A stretch of DNA of 53,238 nt, from the NCBI GenBank assembly GCA_949288065.1, contig CASEIL010000005.1, forward strand, positions 1 through 53,238, given 5' to 3'. Of the stretch, positions 39,631-48,568 are shown in pieces. Origin of the DNA: an uncultured Phascolarctobacterium sp. (GTDB taxonomy: Bacteria; Bacillota; Negativicutes; Acidaminococcales; Acidaminococcaceae). The notes under the pieces were generated by a model, which saw only the letters and a program-made list of their open reading frames with translations, was not told the DNA's origin and searched no databases. The translations under genes and the position numbers were made by a program. Numbering within the stretch: the stretch's first letter is position 1; every line of letters begins with the position of its first letter.

Positions 39631-42312
39631 ATGAAATTCTACCTGGAATCTGTGGAGAACACTTTTAAAGAAGTTTCTTCCAATCCAAACGGCCTATCCA
39701 CACAGGAGGCCGAAGCAAGACTGCAAAAGTATGGCAAGAACAAACTTGCCGAAGGGAAAAAGGTTTCCCTGTTCCAGCGCTTTTTAGAGCAGCTGAGCGA
39801 CCCGATGCTGATTATCTTAATGGTAGCGGCAGTTGTTTCCGGCATCACCAACTATTTGTCCGGTGAATCCCCGGTTGACGTCTTTATCATTATGTTCGTA
39901 GTTATTTTAAACTCGGTACTCGGCGTTATTCAGGAAAGCAAGGCTGAAAAAGCCATTGAAGCCCTGAAGGAAATGTCCGCAGCTACTTCTAAGGTTTACC
40001 GCGACGGTGCGCTTGTTACCGTTAAAAGCGAGGACCTTGTTCCCGGCGACGTTATCGCCCTTGAAGCAGGCGACGCCGTACCGGCGGATTCCCGCATTAT
40101 TGAATGCGCAAGCCTGAAGGTTGAAGAAGCAGCCCTCACCGGCGAATCCGTACCTGTTAACAAAAAGGTTGATACCTTAACCACCAGCGGCGACGAAAAA
40201 GACGTTCCGCTGGGCGACCGCAAAAATATGCTTTATAACGGCACCGCCGTTGTATATGGCCGCGGCAAGGCTGTTGTTGTCGGTACCGGCATGGACACCG
40301 AAATGGGTAAAATTGCCACCGCCATCACCGAAGCCAGCGAAGGCATGACCCCGCTGCAGAAAAAACTCAGCCAGCTCAGTAAAATCCTTACCTATATGGT
40401 ACTGGGCATCTGCGTATTTATCTTTGCGTTCAGCGTATGGCGCGCCGAAGCTATCGACACCCGCCTTGTGCAGGAATCCTTCATGGTTGCTGTAAGCCTT
40501 GCGGTAGCAGCTATTCCGGAAGGCCTGGCAGCGGTTGTTACCATCGTGCTTTCCATCGGCGTTACCAAAATGTCCAAACGCCATGCTGTTATCCGTAAGC
40601 TGACCGCCGTAGAAACCCTGGGCTGCACCGAAATTATCTGCTCCGATAAAACCGGTACCTTAACTCAGAACAAGATGACGGTTGTTGACCACTTCCATTT
40701 CACCAAAGACCGTCCGTATCTTGCCAAGGCAATGAGCCTGTGCTGCGATGCCGAAATTGACGACGCAGGCCACGTTACCGGCGAGCCTACCGAAGCAGCG
40801 CTCGTTACCTATTCCTACACCGTAGGCAACCCGAAAAACAAACTCGTGCCGGAATATCCGCGTATCGGCGAAGCTCCGTTCGATTCCGTAAGAAAGATGA
40901 TGTCCACGGTTCACGAGCGTTTAAACAAAGAATATCTTAAACTCCCCGGCGTTTGCGATTACGTTCAGTTTACCAAAGGCGCCCCGGGCGAGGTTCTGGC
41001 ACTCTGCACCCACTACCTTGATGAAAACAGCGTTATCAAACCGTTAACCGATAAAGAACGCGACCTCATCCAGAGCCACATCCGCCGCATGGCGAACAAT
41101 GCACTGCGCGTACTTGCCTGCGCTAAACGCGAATACGAAAAACCGCCTACGGACTTCAGCCCGGAAGCACTTGAACATGATTTGATTTTCGTTGGCATTA
41201 CCGGCATGATTGACCCGGTTCGCCCGGAAGTTGTAGACGCTATTAAAGAATGCCACAATGCAGGCATCCGCCCGGTTATGATTACCGGCGACCATATCGA
41301 CACCGCTGTTGCCATTGCTAAACAGCTGGGCATTGTTGAAGACGCCAGCCAGGCAATTACCGGCGCACAGCTTAACGAAATCAGCGAAGAAGAATTCAAC
41401 GGCGGCGCTGTTGAAAAATACTCCGTATATGCGCGCGTACAGCCTGAACACAAGGTACGCATTGTAAAAGCATGGCAGGCACGCGGCAAAGTAACCGCCA
41501 TGACCGGCGACGGCGTTAACGACGCGCCTTCCATTAAGAACGCAGATATTGGTATCGGCATGGGCATTACCGGCACCGACGTTACCAAAAACGTTGCCGA
41601 TATGGTACTGGCCGACGATAACTTTGCAACCATCGTTGCAGCCGTTGAAGAAGGCCGCCGCATTTACGACAACATCCGTAAATCCATTCAGTTCCTGCTT
41701 TCTTCCAACCTTTCCGAGGTTATCAGTATTTTCGTATCCACGATGATGGGCTTCACCATCCTGCTGCCTATCCACCTGCTGTGGATTAACCTTATTACCG
41801 ACGCATTCCCGGCACTGGCACTGGGCATGGAAAAAGGCGAAGCCGATATTATGAAACGCAAACCGCGTTCTTCTGACGAAGGTATCTTCGCAGGCGGCAT
41901 GGGCTTTGACTGCGCATACCAGGGCATAATGCTGGCAGGCGTAACGTTGGTATCCTACTTTGTAGGCCACTATGTAGAATCCGGACGCTGGGAAGTTGTT
42001 GACAGCCTTGACGGTATGACCATGGCGTTCATTACGCTGGCAATGGCAGAAATCTTCCATTCTTTCAACATGCGTTCTCAGCACCAGTCCATTTTCAGCG
42101 CACAGGGCCACAACGTATATCTGTACGGCTCCATGATTTTCTCCCTGGTTTTAAGTACCGGTATCGTTTACATGCCTGTTATCAGCGATATGTTTAAATT
42201 CCAGCATATCTCCTTTGAAGAATACTTCATTGCCATGGGCATGGCTTTCTCGGTAATTCCTATCGTAGAAATCGTAAAATTCGTACAGCGCAAAATGCGT
42301 CATCAGGCATAA
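39631..42312 (+). CDS. P2A-type cation-transporting ATPase, predicted Mn2+/Ca2+ efflux pump
   Basis: An 893-residue P-type ATPase. The cation N-terminal domain is followed by helices 1-2, the actuator motif TGES (170-173), the membrane PEGLA (about 296), the phosphorylation site DKTGT (339-343), KGAPGEVL in the nucleotide domain, TGDGVNDAPS in the hinge and six C-terminal helices. This is the SERCA/PMR1-like P2A layout. The Mn2+-type riboswitch in its leader points to Mn2+ (YoaB-like) rather than only Ca2+. GGGAGG lies 7 nt before the ATG. Confidence 0.93.
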   Translation: MKFYLESVENTFKEVSSNPNGLSTQEAEARLQKYGKNKLAEGKKVSLFQRFLEQLSDPMLIILMVAAVVSGITNYLSGESPVDVFIIMFVVILNSVLGVIQESKAEKAIEALKEMSAATSKVYRDGALVTVKSEDLVPGDVIALEAGDAVPADSRIIECASLKVEEAALTGESVPVNKKVDTLTTSGDEKDVPLGDRKNMLYNGTAVVYGRGKAVVVGTGMDTEMGKIATAITEASEGMTPLQKKLSQLSKILTYMVLGICVFIFAFSVWRAEAIDTRLVQESFMVAVSLAVAAIPEGLAAVVTIVLSIGVTKMSKRHAVIRKLTAVETLGCTEIICSDKTGTLTQNKMTVVDHFHFTKDRPYLAKAMSLCCDAEIDDAGHVTGEPTEAALVTYSYTVGNPKNKLVPEYPRIGEAPFDSVRKMMSTVHERLNKEYLKLPGVCDYVQFTKGAPGEVLALCTHYLDENSVIKPLTDKERDLIQSHIRRMANNALRVLACAKREYEKPPTDFSPEALEHDLIFVGITGMIDPVRPEVVDAIKECHNAGIRPVMITGDHIDTAVAIAKQLGIVEDASQAITGAQLNEISEEEFNGGAVEKYSVYARVQPEHKVRIVKAWQARGKVTAMTGDGVNDAPSIKNADIGIGMGITGTDVTKNVADMVLADDNFATIVAAVEEGRRIYDNIRKSIQFLLSSNLSEVISIFVSTMMGFTILLPIHLLWINLITDAFPALALGMEKGEADIMKRKPRSSDEGIFAGGMGFDCAYQGIMLAGVTLVSYFVGHYVESGRWEVVDSLDGMTMAFITLAMAEIFHSFNMRSQHQSIFSAQGHNVYLYGSMIFSLVLSTGIVYMPVISDMFKFQHISFEEYFIAMGMAFSVIPIVEIVKFVQRKMRHQA

Positions 42313-42334
42313 CCGCTGATACAATCACAAACTT

Positions 42335-42368
42335 AAAAGAGGTATGGCAAATGCCATACCTCTTTTTT
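42335..42368. terminator. Terminator after the P-type ATPase gene
   Basis: AAAGAGGTATGGC / GCCATACCTCTTT forms a 13-bp stem with loop AAAT, then TTT. It is almost identical to the terminator at 43741. Confidence 0.92.
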
Positions 42369-42405
42369 ATATGCCCAAACGCTTTTAGTTTTAGGCATTT
42401 ACATA

Positions 42406-42738
42406 TTAAATTTTGCCAAGCTGCTTCTGGTAGTTTCTGCCCCACTCGGCCATAACGTCGATAATTGGCAGCATGGATTTGCCCAGCGTGCTCAGCGAAT
42501 ATTCCACGCGCGGCGGCACCTCCGCATAAACGGTGCGGATGACAATGCCGTCGCTTTCCATACTGCGCAGGCTGTCCCTCAGCACCTTCTGGCTGATGCC
42601 GTTTAAATCCTTTTTCAGCTCGTTAAAACGCCACGCGCGCCCTTTAAGGTTGCGCAAAATTAACAGCTTCCACTTGCTGCCGATAAGCGCCACTGTGGTT
42701 GCCACCGGGCAGGCGGGCAGTTCTTCTTTGGTAAGCAT
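42406..42738 (-). CDS. HxlR/YodB family transcriptional regulator
   Basis: A 110-residue winged-helix regulator with ALIGSKWKLLILRNLKGRAWRFNELKKDL and GISQKVLRDSLRSMESDGIVIR, typical of HxlR. Cys10, in the position of the redox-sensing Cys of YodB/HypR-type members, is present, so thiol or quinone sensing is possible. It is divergent from the MBL-like gene 185 nt away, its probable target. Confidence 0.92.
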   Translation of the reverse strand: MLTKEELPACPVATTVALIGSKWKLLILRNLKGRAWRFNELKKDLNGISQKVLRDSLRSMESDGIVIRTVYAEVPPRVEYSLSTLGKSMLPIIDVMAEWGRNYQKQLGKI

Positions 42739-42812
42739 AGCATTTACCTCCGCAAAAGTTTAGTTTTTAATGTTACATTAAATTATAATCTATTGCGCTG
42801 TTATGGGCAAGG

Positions 42813-42890
42813 ACGGTTACCAAATTGTGACTAAGTAATAGATTTGTGCGTACTTGTACAGCAGGCATTTGCCTTTTATAATGTAACCGT
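42813..42890. promoter_or_regulatory. Divergent control region with promoter of the MBL-like gene
   Basis: TTGTAC (42854-42859), 17 nt, TATAAT (42877-42882) drives the plus-strand gene. ACGGTTAC (42813-42820) and GTAACCGT (42883-42890) are a perfect inverted repeat flanking the promoter. GTACTTGTAC (42850-42859) overlaps the -35. These are candidate HxlR operators. Confidence 0.65.
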
Positions 42891-42923
42891 AAAAACAAAA
42901 CAGCATTAACGGAGGTTATTATT

Positions 42924-43721
42924 ATGGCTAACAAAATTTTAAACACTATCACCTTAAACGCAGGTACGGTTACGGTTTATGAAAACAACGGGCTTAAGCT
43001 GCACAGCTTTGCCACCGGCGACGCACTGGCGGACGTTGCCTACATTGTGGAGGGCAAAGACGCCCTCATCGGCATTGAGCTGCCTGCCTTTACCGAAAAT
43101 TTAGAAGCATGGCAAGGCTACATTAAAACGCTTGGCAAACCGATGCAGGACATTTTTATCTGCTGCCATCCCGCCGGGGCGGATTACATTAAGGGCATGA
43201 GGGTTTACGGCACTGCGGGCGCTAAAGCCTCGGTTGCAGGCGGCACGGCGCGCGCCATTACCGACGGGCTGGCGCAGGCCTTTGGCAGCGGCTTCCACGG
43301 CAGCGACGTGGCTGAAATTACTAATGTAGTAAGCGGCAAAGTGCAAATTGCCGGTGTGGATTTTGAGCTGCTTGACTGCGGCGAAAGCTACGACCTTGTT
43401 ATCCCCGCGTTTAACGCTGTTTACACGCACATGCTGGGCAAAAATACGCACTCCATCCTTGGCAGCCTCGCCCATATCGACGCCTTTGCTGCCGAAGTGC
43501 AGGGCTTTAAGGACGCAGGCTACGAGCTTATTTTAACCTCGCACGGCGGCGTGGAAGGACAGGACGCAGTGGAAGAAAAACTGCGCTATTTAGCCGAAAC
43601 CAAAACCATTGCGCAAAACTGCACCAACGCCAACGCTTTTAAAACCGCCATGCAAAAAGCCTTCCCCAATTACGACGGCGCAAACTACCTTGACATGACA
43701 GCAGCAGCATTATATAAATAA
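42924..43721 (+). CDS. Metallo-beta-lactamase-fold-like protein lacking the HxHxDH motif
   Basis: A 265-residue protein with the strand/turn pattern of MBL-fold hydrolases (VAYIVEGKDALIGIELP, IFICCHPAG, ILTSHGG). The HxHxDH metal motif is replaced by CCHPAGAD, so catalysis as a normal MBL enzyme is doubtful. GGAGG lies about 8 nt before the ATG. It is divergent from an HxlR regulator and ends at its own terminator. The fold call is tentative. Confidence 0.6.
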   Translation: MANKILNTITLNAGTVTVYENNGLKLHSFATGDALADVAYIVEGKDALIGIELPAFTENLEAWQGYIKTLGKPMQDIFICCHPAGADYIKGMRVYGTAGAKASVAGGTARAITDGLAQAFGSGFHGSDVAEITNVVSGKVQIAGVDFELLDCGESYDLVIPAFNAVYTHMLGKNTHSILGSLAHIDAFAAEVQGFKDAGYELILTSHGGVEGQDAVEEKLRYLAETKTIAQNCTNANAFKTAMQKAFPNYDGANYLDMTAAALYK

Positions 43722-43740
43722 CTTTACCCATCTTACCCGT

Positions 43741-43772
43741 AAAGAGGTATGGCAAACGCCATACCTCTTTTA
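43741..43772 (+). terminator. Terminator after the MBL-like gene
   Basis: AAAGAGGTATGGC / GCCATACCTCTTT forms a 13-bp stem with loop AAAC, then TTAG and TTATTTT. Confidence 0.88.
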
Positions 43773-43852
43773 GTTATTTTTTAACTGATAGTAATTTACC
43801 TGTAATAATGTTAAAATAAACTTATGATGATAAATCGGAAGTTGAGGGAAAA

Positions 43853-44101
43853 ATGGAAGATCAAAAGATTTTACTTGATAATATTAGTAAAATTCATACA
43901 ACTGAAATGGGCGTTAATAGAATTAGAAGAAACTTAAAGATAGATACAGTAGATGTTGTTGAGTATTGTAAAAATAAGATTTTGGATAAAAATTGCAATA
44001 TATACAAACAGGGTAAAAATTGGTATTGCGAAGTTGAAAACATCAAAATCACTATCAATTCGTATAGTTATACAATTATCACGGCACATATTATTAAGTA
44101 A
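43853..44101 (+). CDS. DUF3781 family protein
   Basis: An 82-residue protein matching the DUF3781 pattern (ISKIHTTEMGVNRIRRNLKI, then VEYCKNKI, GKNWYCEVENIKITINSYSYTIITAH). Function unknown. GAGGG lies 5 nt before the ATG. Base use is AT-rich compared with neighbours, and it directly precedes repeat copy C, which fits acquired DNA. Confidence 0.8.
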   Translation: MEDQKILLDNISKIHTTEMGVNRIRRNLKIDTVDVVEYCKNKILDKNCNIYKQGKNWYCEVENIKITINSYSYTIITAHIIK

Positions 44102-44145
44102 AATCCATTTTATCAAACAATAAATTAAACTTTTGGGAACACTTT

Positions 44146-44440
44146 GCCCAAAATTTAAAAAGTTGCCAAAGTACGAATTTGAGCGGAACCGCGACTTTCA
44201 AAAAATCAGCGGAGGCTTTTCATCAAAAGGCACTTGCAGCATTCGCCGAGGATGTTTGAGCTTGCAAAGCAAGCGAGTTCCGCAGGCGCTGCAAGTGGCA
44301 AACTTATTTGATACGGAGCGGTTAAATTTTTTGCAGGAGCGAAGACTTTTTGGTTACTTTTTAGCCTATAAAAAGTAACATGAATAAGATAGTATGAATT
44401 AAAAGCGCTATCCTTTATACAAAGACGTAATATAAAATAA
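44146..44440. repeat. Foldback repeat element, partial copy C
   Basis: About 295 bp matching the right half of copy B, from GCCAAAGTACGAATTTG through the CACTTGCAGCATT segment to the end CAAAGACG. The stem GGCACTTGCAGC / GCTGCAAGTGGC and inner GCTTGC / GCAAGC are kept. The left half is missing, so this is a truncated copy. Confidence 0.78.
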
Positions 44441-44450
44441 AGAACAAAAC

Positions 44451-44505
44451 AAAACGCACTGCACAGGCTACCTTTCAATGTAAGCCAGAGCGCAGTGCGT
44501 TTTAA
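44451..44505. terminator. Terminator of the TRAP operon
   Basis: AAAACGCACTGC / GCAGTGCGTTTT forms a 12-bp stem with a 29-nt loop. The minus strand continues TGTTTTG. Confidence 0.82.
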
Positions 44506-44542
44506 TTTTTTATCCCGCGTAAGCGGTGTTTAAAAGCAGTTG

Positions 44543-45820
44543 TTATTTAAGCACGCCGGGCAGCCAGGTGGCAATCTCCGGGAAGAAGCACAGCACTAAA
44601 ATCTCCAACGCCATGGCGAGGCCAAACGGCACAACGCCTTTAATAATGTCCGTCATTCTGCTTTCGGGGCTGATGCCCTGCAATACAAACAGGTTCATGC
44701 CGACAGGCGGGGTAATCAGCGCCAGCTCAAGGTTCAGCAGCATTACTACGTTGAACCAGATGGGGTCGAAGCCCATGCGCATAATCAGCGGGAACAGTAT
44801 CGGCAGCGTAATGAAGATGATGGAAATAGATTCCAGAATGCAGCCCAAAAACAGCAGCAAAATGTTAATGGCAACAAACACTGCCCAGCGCCCCATATCC
44901 AGCCCGGCAACGTATTCCGTCAGCGCCTGCGGCGCGTTTAAAATGGTCAGCACAAAGCCGAAGAGGCTGGCGCCAATCATAATGGCGAAAATCATGCAGC
45001 TGGTTTGAATGGTGTCGCGCAAAATTTCGGGCATATCCTTTAAGCCAAGGGTGCGGTATACAAAAAAGGTAATGAACAGGCTGTATACCGTGCCGACGCC
45101 TGCAGCTTCGGTGGGCGTAAACGCGCCGGTGTAAATGCCGCCAACAACGATTACCGGCAGCATTAAGCCCCAGAAGGATTTTTTCAGCGCCGTTATACGC
45201 TCATCCCAGCTGGCGGCAGGCTGCATTGGCAGATTGCGCGAGCTGTACACCACGATGGAAATAAACATCAGCGTCAGCAAAACGCCGGGCACAACGCCGG
45301 ACATAAACAGTTTGCCGATGGATTCATCGGTAATAGCGCCGTACAAAATCATCGGTATGGAAGGCGGGATTAAAATGCCAAGCGTGCCGCCAGCCGCAAC
45401 CGTGCCCAGCACCAAATGGCGGCTGTAACCGCGCGAGAGCATCTCCGGTATCGCAATGGAGCCAATGGTTACGGCGCAGGCTACGGAAGAGCCTGTAATA
45501 GCCGCAAAAATGGCGCAGGCAATAACCGTCGCCACGCCCAAACCGCCGGGCAGGTGGCGCAGCCATTTGTTGGCCAGCTCAAACAGGTCGTTGCCAACCT
45601 TGCCGGTCAGCAAAATCTGGCTCATTAAAATATACATCGGCACGGCCGTTAAAACAAAATCGTCCAGCGATTTATAGCCGATAATCGGCAGCTGTGCCAG
45701 CGCCCCCTCGCCGCCAAGGAACAGCACCATACCCACAATGCCCGATACGCCCAGCGCAAAGGCTACCGGCAGGCCGGAAAACAGCAAAACCAGTAAGAGG
45801 ATAGTAAACATTGCCAGCAT
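44543..45820 (-). CDS. dctM: TRAP transporter large permease DctM
   Basis: A 425-residue transport subunit with about 12 hydrophobic helices. AIFAAITGSSVACAVTIGSIAIPEML and GGTLGILIPPSIPMILYG are DctM signatures. It works with DctQ and the DctP binding protein in Na+-driven uptake of organic acids. It follows dctQ with a 1-nt gap. Confidence 0.93.
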   Translation of the reverse strand: MLAMFTILLLVLLFSGLPVAFALGVSGIVGMVLFLGGEGALAQLPIIGYKSLDDFVLTAVPMYILMSQILLTGKVGNDLFELANKWLRHLPGGLGVATVIACAIFAAITGSSVACAVTIGSIAIPEMLSRGYSRHLVLGTVAAGGTLGILIPPSIPMILYGAITDESIGKLFMSGVVPGVLLTLMFISIVVYSSRNLPMQPAASWDERITALKKSFWGLMLPVIVVGGIYTGAFTPTEAAGVGTVYSLFITFFVYRTLGLKDMPEILRDTIQTSCMIFAIMIGASLFGFVLTILNAPQALTEYVAGLDMGRWAVFVAINILLLFLGCILESISIIFITLPILFPLIMRMGFDPIWFNVVMLLNLELALITPPVGMNLFVLQGISPESRMTDIIKGVVPFGLAMALEILVLCFFPEIATWLPGVLK

Positions 45821-45821
45821 T

Positions 45822-46346
45822 TTAATTTACCCCCTCTTCAAAATTATTGCTTGTAATTTTTTCAATATCGTGCAGCAGCGTGCCAATAATCTGCAAAAGC
45901 AGGATGAACATGCCCACCGGCAGCGACGACTGCGGAATCCACAGCGGCGTGCTTAAGGTAGTGGGCGCGCAGTTGTTAAACTCGATGGAAAGCTGCATCA
46001 TTTTCCACGCTTCCACCGTAAAAAGATAGCTGAAATAAATGCCTGCCAGCGAGGTTAAAACCTCAATATAGCAGCGCGTTTTGGCGGATAAATGCACCAG
46101 CAGAATATCTACATGGATATGTTTTTTGCCCGCGTAGGCCACGCCCATGCCCAAAAAGCCCGCTATGATGATGCAGTAGGTGGAAATTTCCATTACCCAC
46201 TCCGTCGGCGAATTAAAAATGTTTCTGGCAATGATTTCATACACAATCATAAAGCCAATCAGCAAAATCAAAAGGCCTGCCACCACGCCCGCTATGTTCG
46301 TCAGCAGGGCGACAACCTTATCGTAAACCTTCAGAAAATTCTTCAC
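45822..46346 (-). CDS. dctQ: TRAP transporter small permease DctQ
   Basis: A 174-residue protein with four membrane helices, typical of DctQ (IVYEIIARNIFNSPTEWVMEIS, then KKHIHVDILLVHL). It joins DctM in the membrane complex. Gene order dctP-dctQ-dctM is standard. Confidence 0.92.
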   Translation of the reverse strand: MKNFLKVYDKVVALLTNIAGVVAGLLILLIGFMIVYEIIARNIFNSPTEWVMEISTYCIIIAGFLGMGVAYAGKKHIHVDILLVHLSAKTRCYIEVLTSLAGIYFSYLFTVEAWKMMQLSIEFNNCAPTTLSTPLWIPQSSLPVGMFILLLQIIGTLLHDIEKITSNNFEEGVN

Positions 46347-46377
46347 AATACCACACTCATTCCTATCAGCTTAAGCC

Positions 46378-47394
46378 TTACGCTTTGGTGCAGATGTCGA
46401 TAAGTTCCTGACCGAGAGCGCCGTTTTCTTTAGTAAACAAATCCCATACGCCTTTGGTGGCTTCGCGCCAGGCGCCGATTTCACTTTCGGGCACTACATA
46501 AACCTGCATACCGGCCTTTTTCAAATCTTCAAGCGCCTGCAAATCTTCTGCTTTGGCGTTTTTGCGCAGGTCGTCGCGTACTTCGTTAGCAGCGTCGTTC
46601 AAAGCCTTTTTCTGCGCGTCGCTTAATTTAGCATAAACCTTTTCGTTCATCGCCAAAATAAATTCCGGAGAAGCGTGGTTGGTAACGGTTAAATATTTGT
46701 GTACCTCGTACATTTTGCGGTCGCGCATAGCGGTGGTGCCGCTGCTCTGCCCGTCGATGGTGCCGCGCTGGATAGCCATGTAAACCTCGCTGGCGCCCAT
46801 GGTGGCGGAAGAAGCGCCCAAAGCCTTAATGGTTTCGGAAGAATATTTGCTGTAACCGCGGATTTTTAAACCTGCAAAATCGGCAGGGGTTTTAACCTCG
46901 CGCAGGTTGTTGGCAAACTGCACAAAACCGTAGTCGGCCCAAATCAGCGGGCGCACGCCCTTTTTCAAAAGCTCGCTGCCCAGCTTTTCGCCCAGGCCGC
47001 CGTCAATGGCCTTATCTACCTTTTCATAATCGGGGAACAAAAACGGCACGTCAAACACGTCCATGGCAGGCACAATGCTGGCCCAGCGCCCAACGGAGTT
47101 CAGCCCCAAATCAATGCCGCCGCTGATGATAGCGTCGTTCATGTTTTTATCGTTATAAAGCTGCCCGGCAGGATAAATAACCACGTCCACACTGCCCTGC
47201 GATTTTTCGGCAACCTTGGCCTTAAAACTTTCCATGCCCTTAACCAGCGGATGGCTGGAAGGCAGCGCCGTAGCCAGCTTTAAAGTAACCTTGCCCTCTG
47301 CAGCCTTATCGCCATCACCGCTGCCGCCGCAGCCGCCAACAAGTGCCATAGCCGCCACCAGAGCGGTCGCCGTAAATTTTTTCCACATCTTCAT
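46378..47394 (-). CDS. dctP: TRAP transporter substrate-binding lipoprotein DctP
   Basis: A 338-residue binding protein with a lipobox (LVGGC, Cys22) instead of the usual cleaved periplasmic signal, as expected for a lipid-anchored form. The family block around LKIRGYSKYSSETIKALGAS (near residue 175), with the Arg that binds the substrate carboxylate, is present. The ligand is a carboxylate; its identity is unknown, but the Leu T-box upstream hints at a leucine-related acid. Confidence 0.92.
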   Translation of the reverse strand: MKMWKKFTATALVAAMALVGGCGGSGDGDKAAEGKVTLKLATALPSSHPLVKGMESFKAKVAEKSQGSVDVVIYPAGQLYNDKNMNDAIISGGIDLGLNSVGRWASIVPAMDVFDVPFLFPDYEKVDKAIDGGLGEKLGSELLKKGVRPLIWADYGFVQFANNLREVKTPADFAGLKIRGYSKYSSETIKALGASSATMGASEVYMAIQRGTIDGQSSGTTAMRDRKMYEVHKYLTVTNHASPEFILAMNEKVYAKLSDAQKKALNDAANEVRDDLRKNAKAEDLQALEDLKKAGMQVYVVPESEIGAWREATKGVWDLFTKENGALGQELIDICTKA

Positions 47395-47412
47395 AGTAAA
47401 ACATCCTTTCCC

Positions 47413-48276
47413 TTATTTATATTTTTTATCTAATTCATTGTATTTATCAAGCCCGATAAAGCTGTTAAACTCGGTAAAATGCAGCATTTTATCGTCACAG
47501 CTTAATGTGGTGCCCTCCCTGCGCAGCGTGCGCATTACATCGCGGAAGGCGCGCGTAATGGTGTACAGCGCCGTACAGGGCCAAAATACAATGTCAAAAC
47601 CTAAATTCTCCAAATCCTTTGCGGTCAACTCCGGCGTTTTGCCGCCCTCAATCATGTTGGCAATCAAAATAGTATCCGGAAAGCTTTTGCCGATTTTCTC
47701 CAGCTCCTCCACGCTTTGCGGGGCTTCAATAAACAGCGCTTCCGCGCCGCTGTCAAGGTACAGCTTGCCGCGTTCAATGGCTGCGTCCAGCCCCAGCACG
47801 GCTCTCGCGTCCGTGCGGGCAATTAACAGCGTGCTTTGTTTCAGTTTGCCATCCGCCGCCGCGCGGATTTTTTTAGCGTGTTCTGCGGCATCGACAACCT
47901 GCTTGCCTGCCATGTGCCCGCAGCGCTTGGGCCACACCTGATCCTCAAACAGCACGGCTGCCGCGCCTGCCCATTCGTATTCCTGCAAGGTGCGCCTTGC
48001 GCTGAGCGCGTTGCCGTAGCCTGTGTCGCCGTCGGTAACAACGGGCACATCCACCGCGCGGGCGATGGTGCGTACAGCGTCGCGCATCTCCGTCATCGAC
48101 AGGTAGCCAACATCCGGCTCGCCCAAACGGGACGCCGCCACAGCGTATCCGCCCATTACCACGCCGTCAAAGCCTTCGCTGACGGCGATTTTGGCTGTCA
48201 AAGCGTCGTAAACGCCCGGCAGCACAAGAATTTCTTTTTGTGCCAGTCTTTGTCTTAATTTCTCTCCCGGCTCCAT
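47413..48276 (-). CDS. Isocitrate lyase/PEP mutase superfamily enzyme (methylisocitrate or dimethylmalate lyase-like)
   Basis: A 287-residue TIM-barrel enzyme. VTDGDTGYGNA binds the metal, and EDQVWPKRCGHMAGK contains the catalytic loop Cys of C-C lyases, so lyase rather than mutase chemistry is expected. It cleaves 2-methylisocitrate, 2,3-dimethylmalate or a similar substituted malate. First gene of the operon with the TRAP transporter, so it probably acts on the imported acid or a product of it. GGGGGAAA precedes the ATG. Control is by the T-box upstream. Confidence 0.85.
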   Translation of the reverse strand: MEPGEKLRQRLAQKEILVLPGVYDALTAKIAVSEGFDGVVMGGYAVAASRLGEPDVGYLSMTEMRDAVRTIARAVDVPVVTDGDTGYGNALSARRTLQEYEWAGAAAVLFEDQVWPKRCGHMAGKQVVDAAEHAKKIRAAADGKLKQSTLLIARTDARAVLGLDAAIERGKLYLDSGAEALFIEAPQSVEELEKIGKSFPDTILIANMIEGGKTPELTAKDLENLGFDIVFWPCTALYTITRAFRDVMRTLRREGTTLSCDDKMLHFTEFNSFIGLDKYNELDKKYK

Positions 48277-48309
48277 GTTCTTTCCCCCATTTTTGTTTAA
48301 AATATATAA

Positions 48310-48534
48310 ACGCCCCTACCGGAAACCCGGTAGGGGCGTAATACGCGGTACCACCCTACATTATACTCATTGCCATAACGCCGGTGCGCGCTTTTTTCTA
48401 CTGCTGTTTCAAAAAAAGAACTTCAGGGCGAGCCGCGCATAGCCGCCTGCCGGTTTGCACCACCCACCGGCTCTCTGCAAGGCTTGTATGCTTTACTCCC
48501 TGTCATAGTTTTTAGCCATATCTTTTTAAAGATA
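48310..48534 (-). promoter_or_regulatory. T-box riboswitch with predicted Leu (CUC) specifier
   Basis: On the minus strand: Stem I with CAGGG / CCCTG base, AGTA on the 5' side of the specifier loop, and the apical AGAGAGCCGGTGGGTGGTGC / ACCGGC. The 3' side of the specifier loop reads GCGG-CTC-G before the basal stem, so the codon before the usual purine is CUC (Leu). The T-box sequence AGGGTGGTACCGCG is at 48357-48344; its UGGU pairs with an ACCA tRNA end. The terminator is ACGCCCCTACCGG / CCGGTAGGGGCGT followed by a T-rich tract. Uncharged tRNA-Leu would switch the operon on. Confidence 0.9.
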
Positions 48535-48539
48535 GGTAC

Positions 48540-48568
48540 AGTATAGCAGGACAGTCCATGCCTGTCAA
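48540..48568 (-). promoter_or_regulatory. Promoter of the T-box/TRAP operon
   Basis: TTGACA, 17 nt, TATACT on the minus strand. The start is just upstream of Stem I. Confidence 0.85.

Noticed and set aside
41044..42111. 355-codon minus-strand frame inside the P-type ATPase gene
   Set aside because: Antisense shadow; no family motif and no ribosome site.
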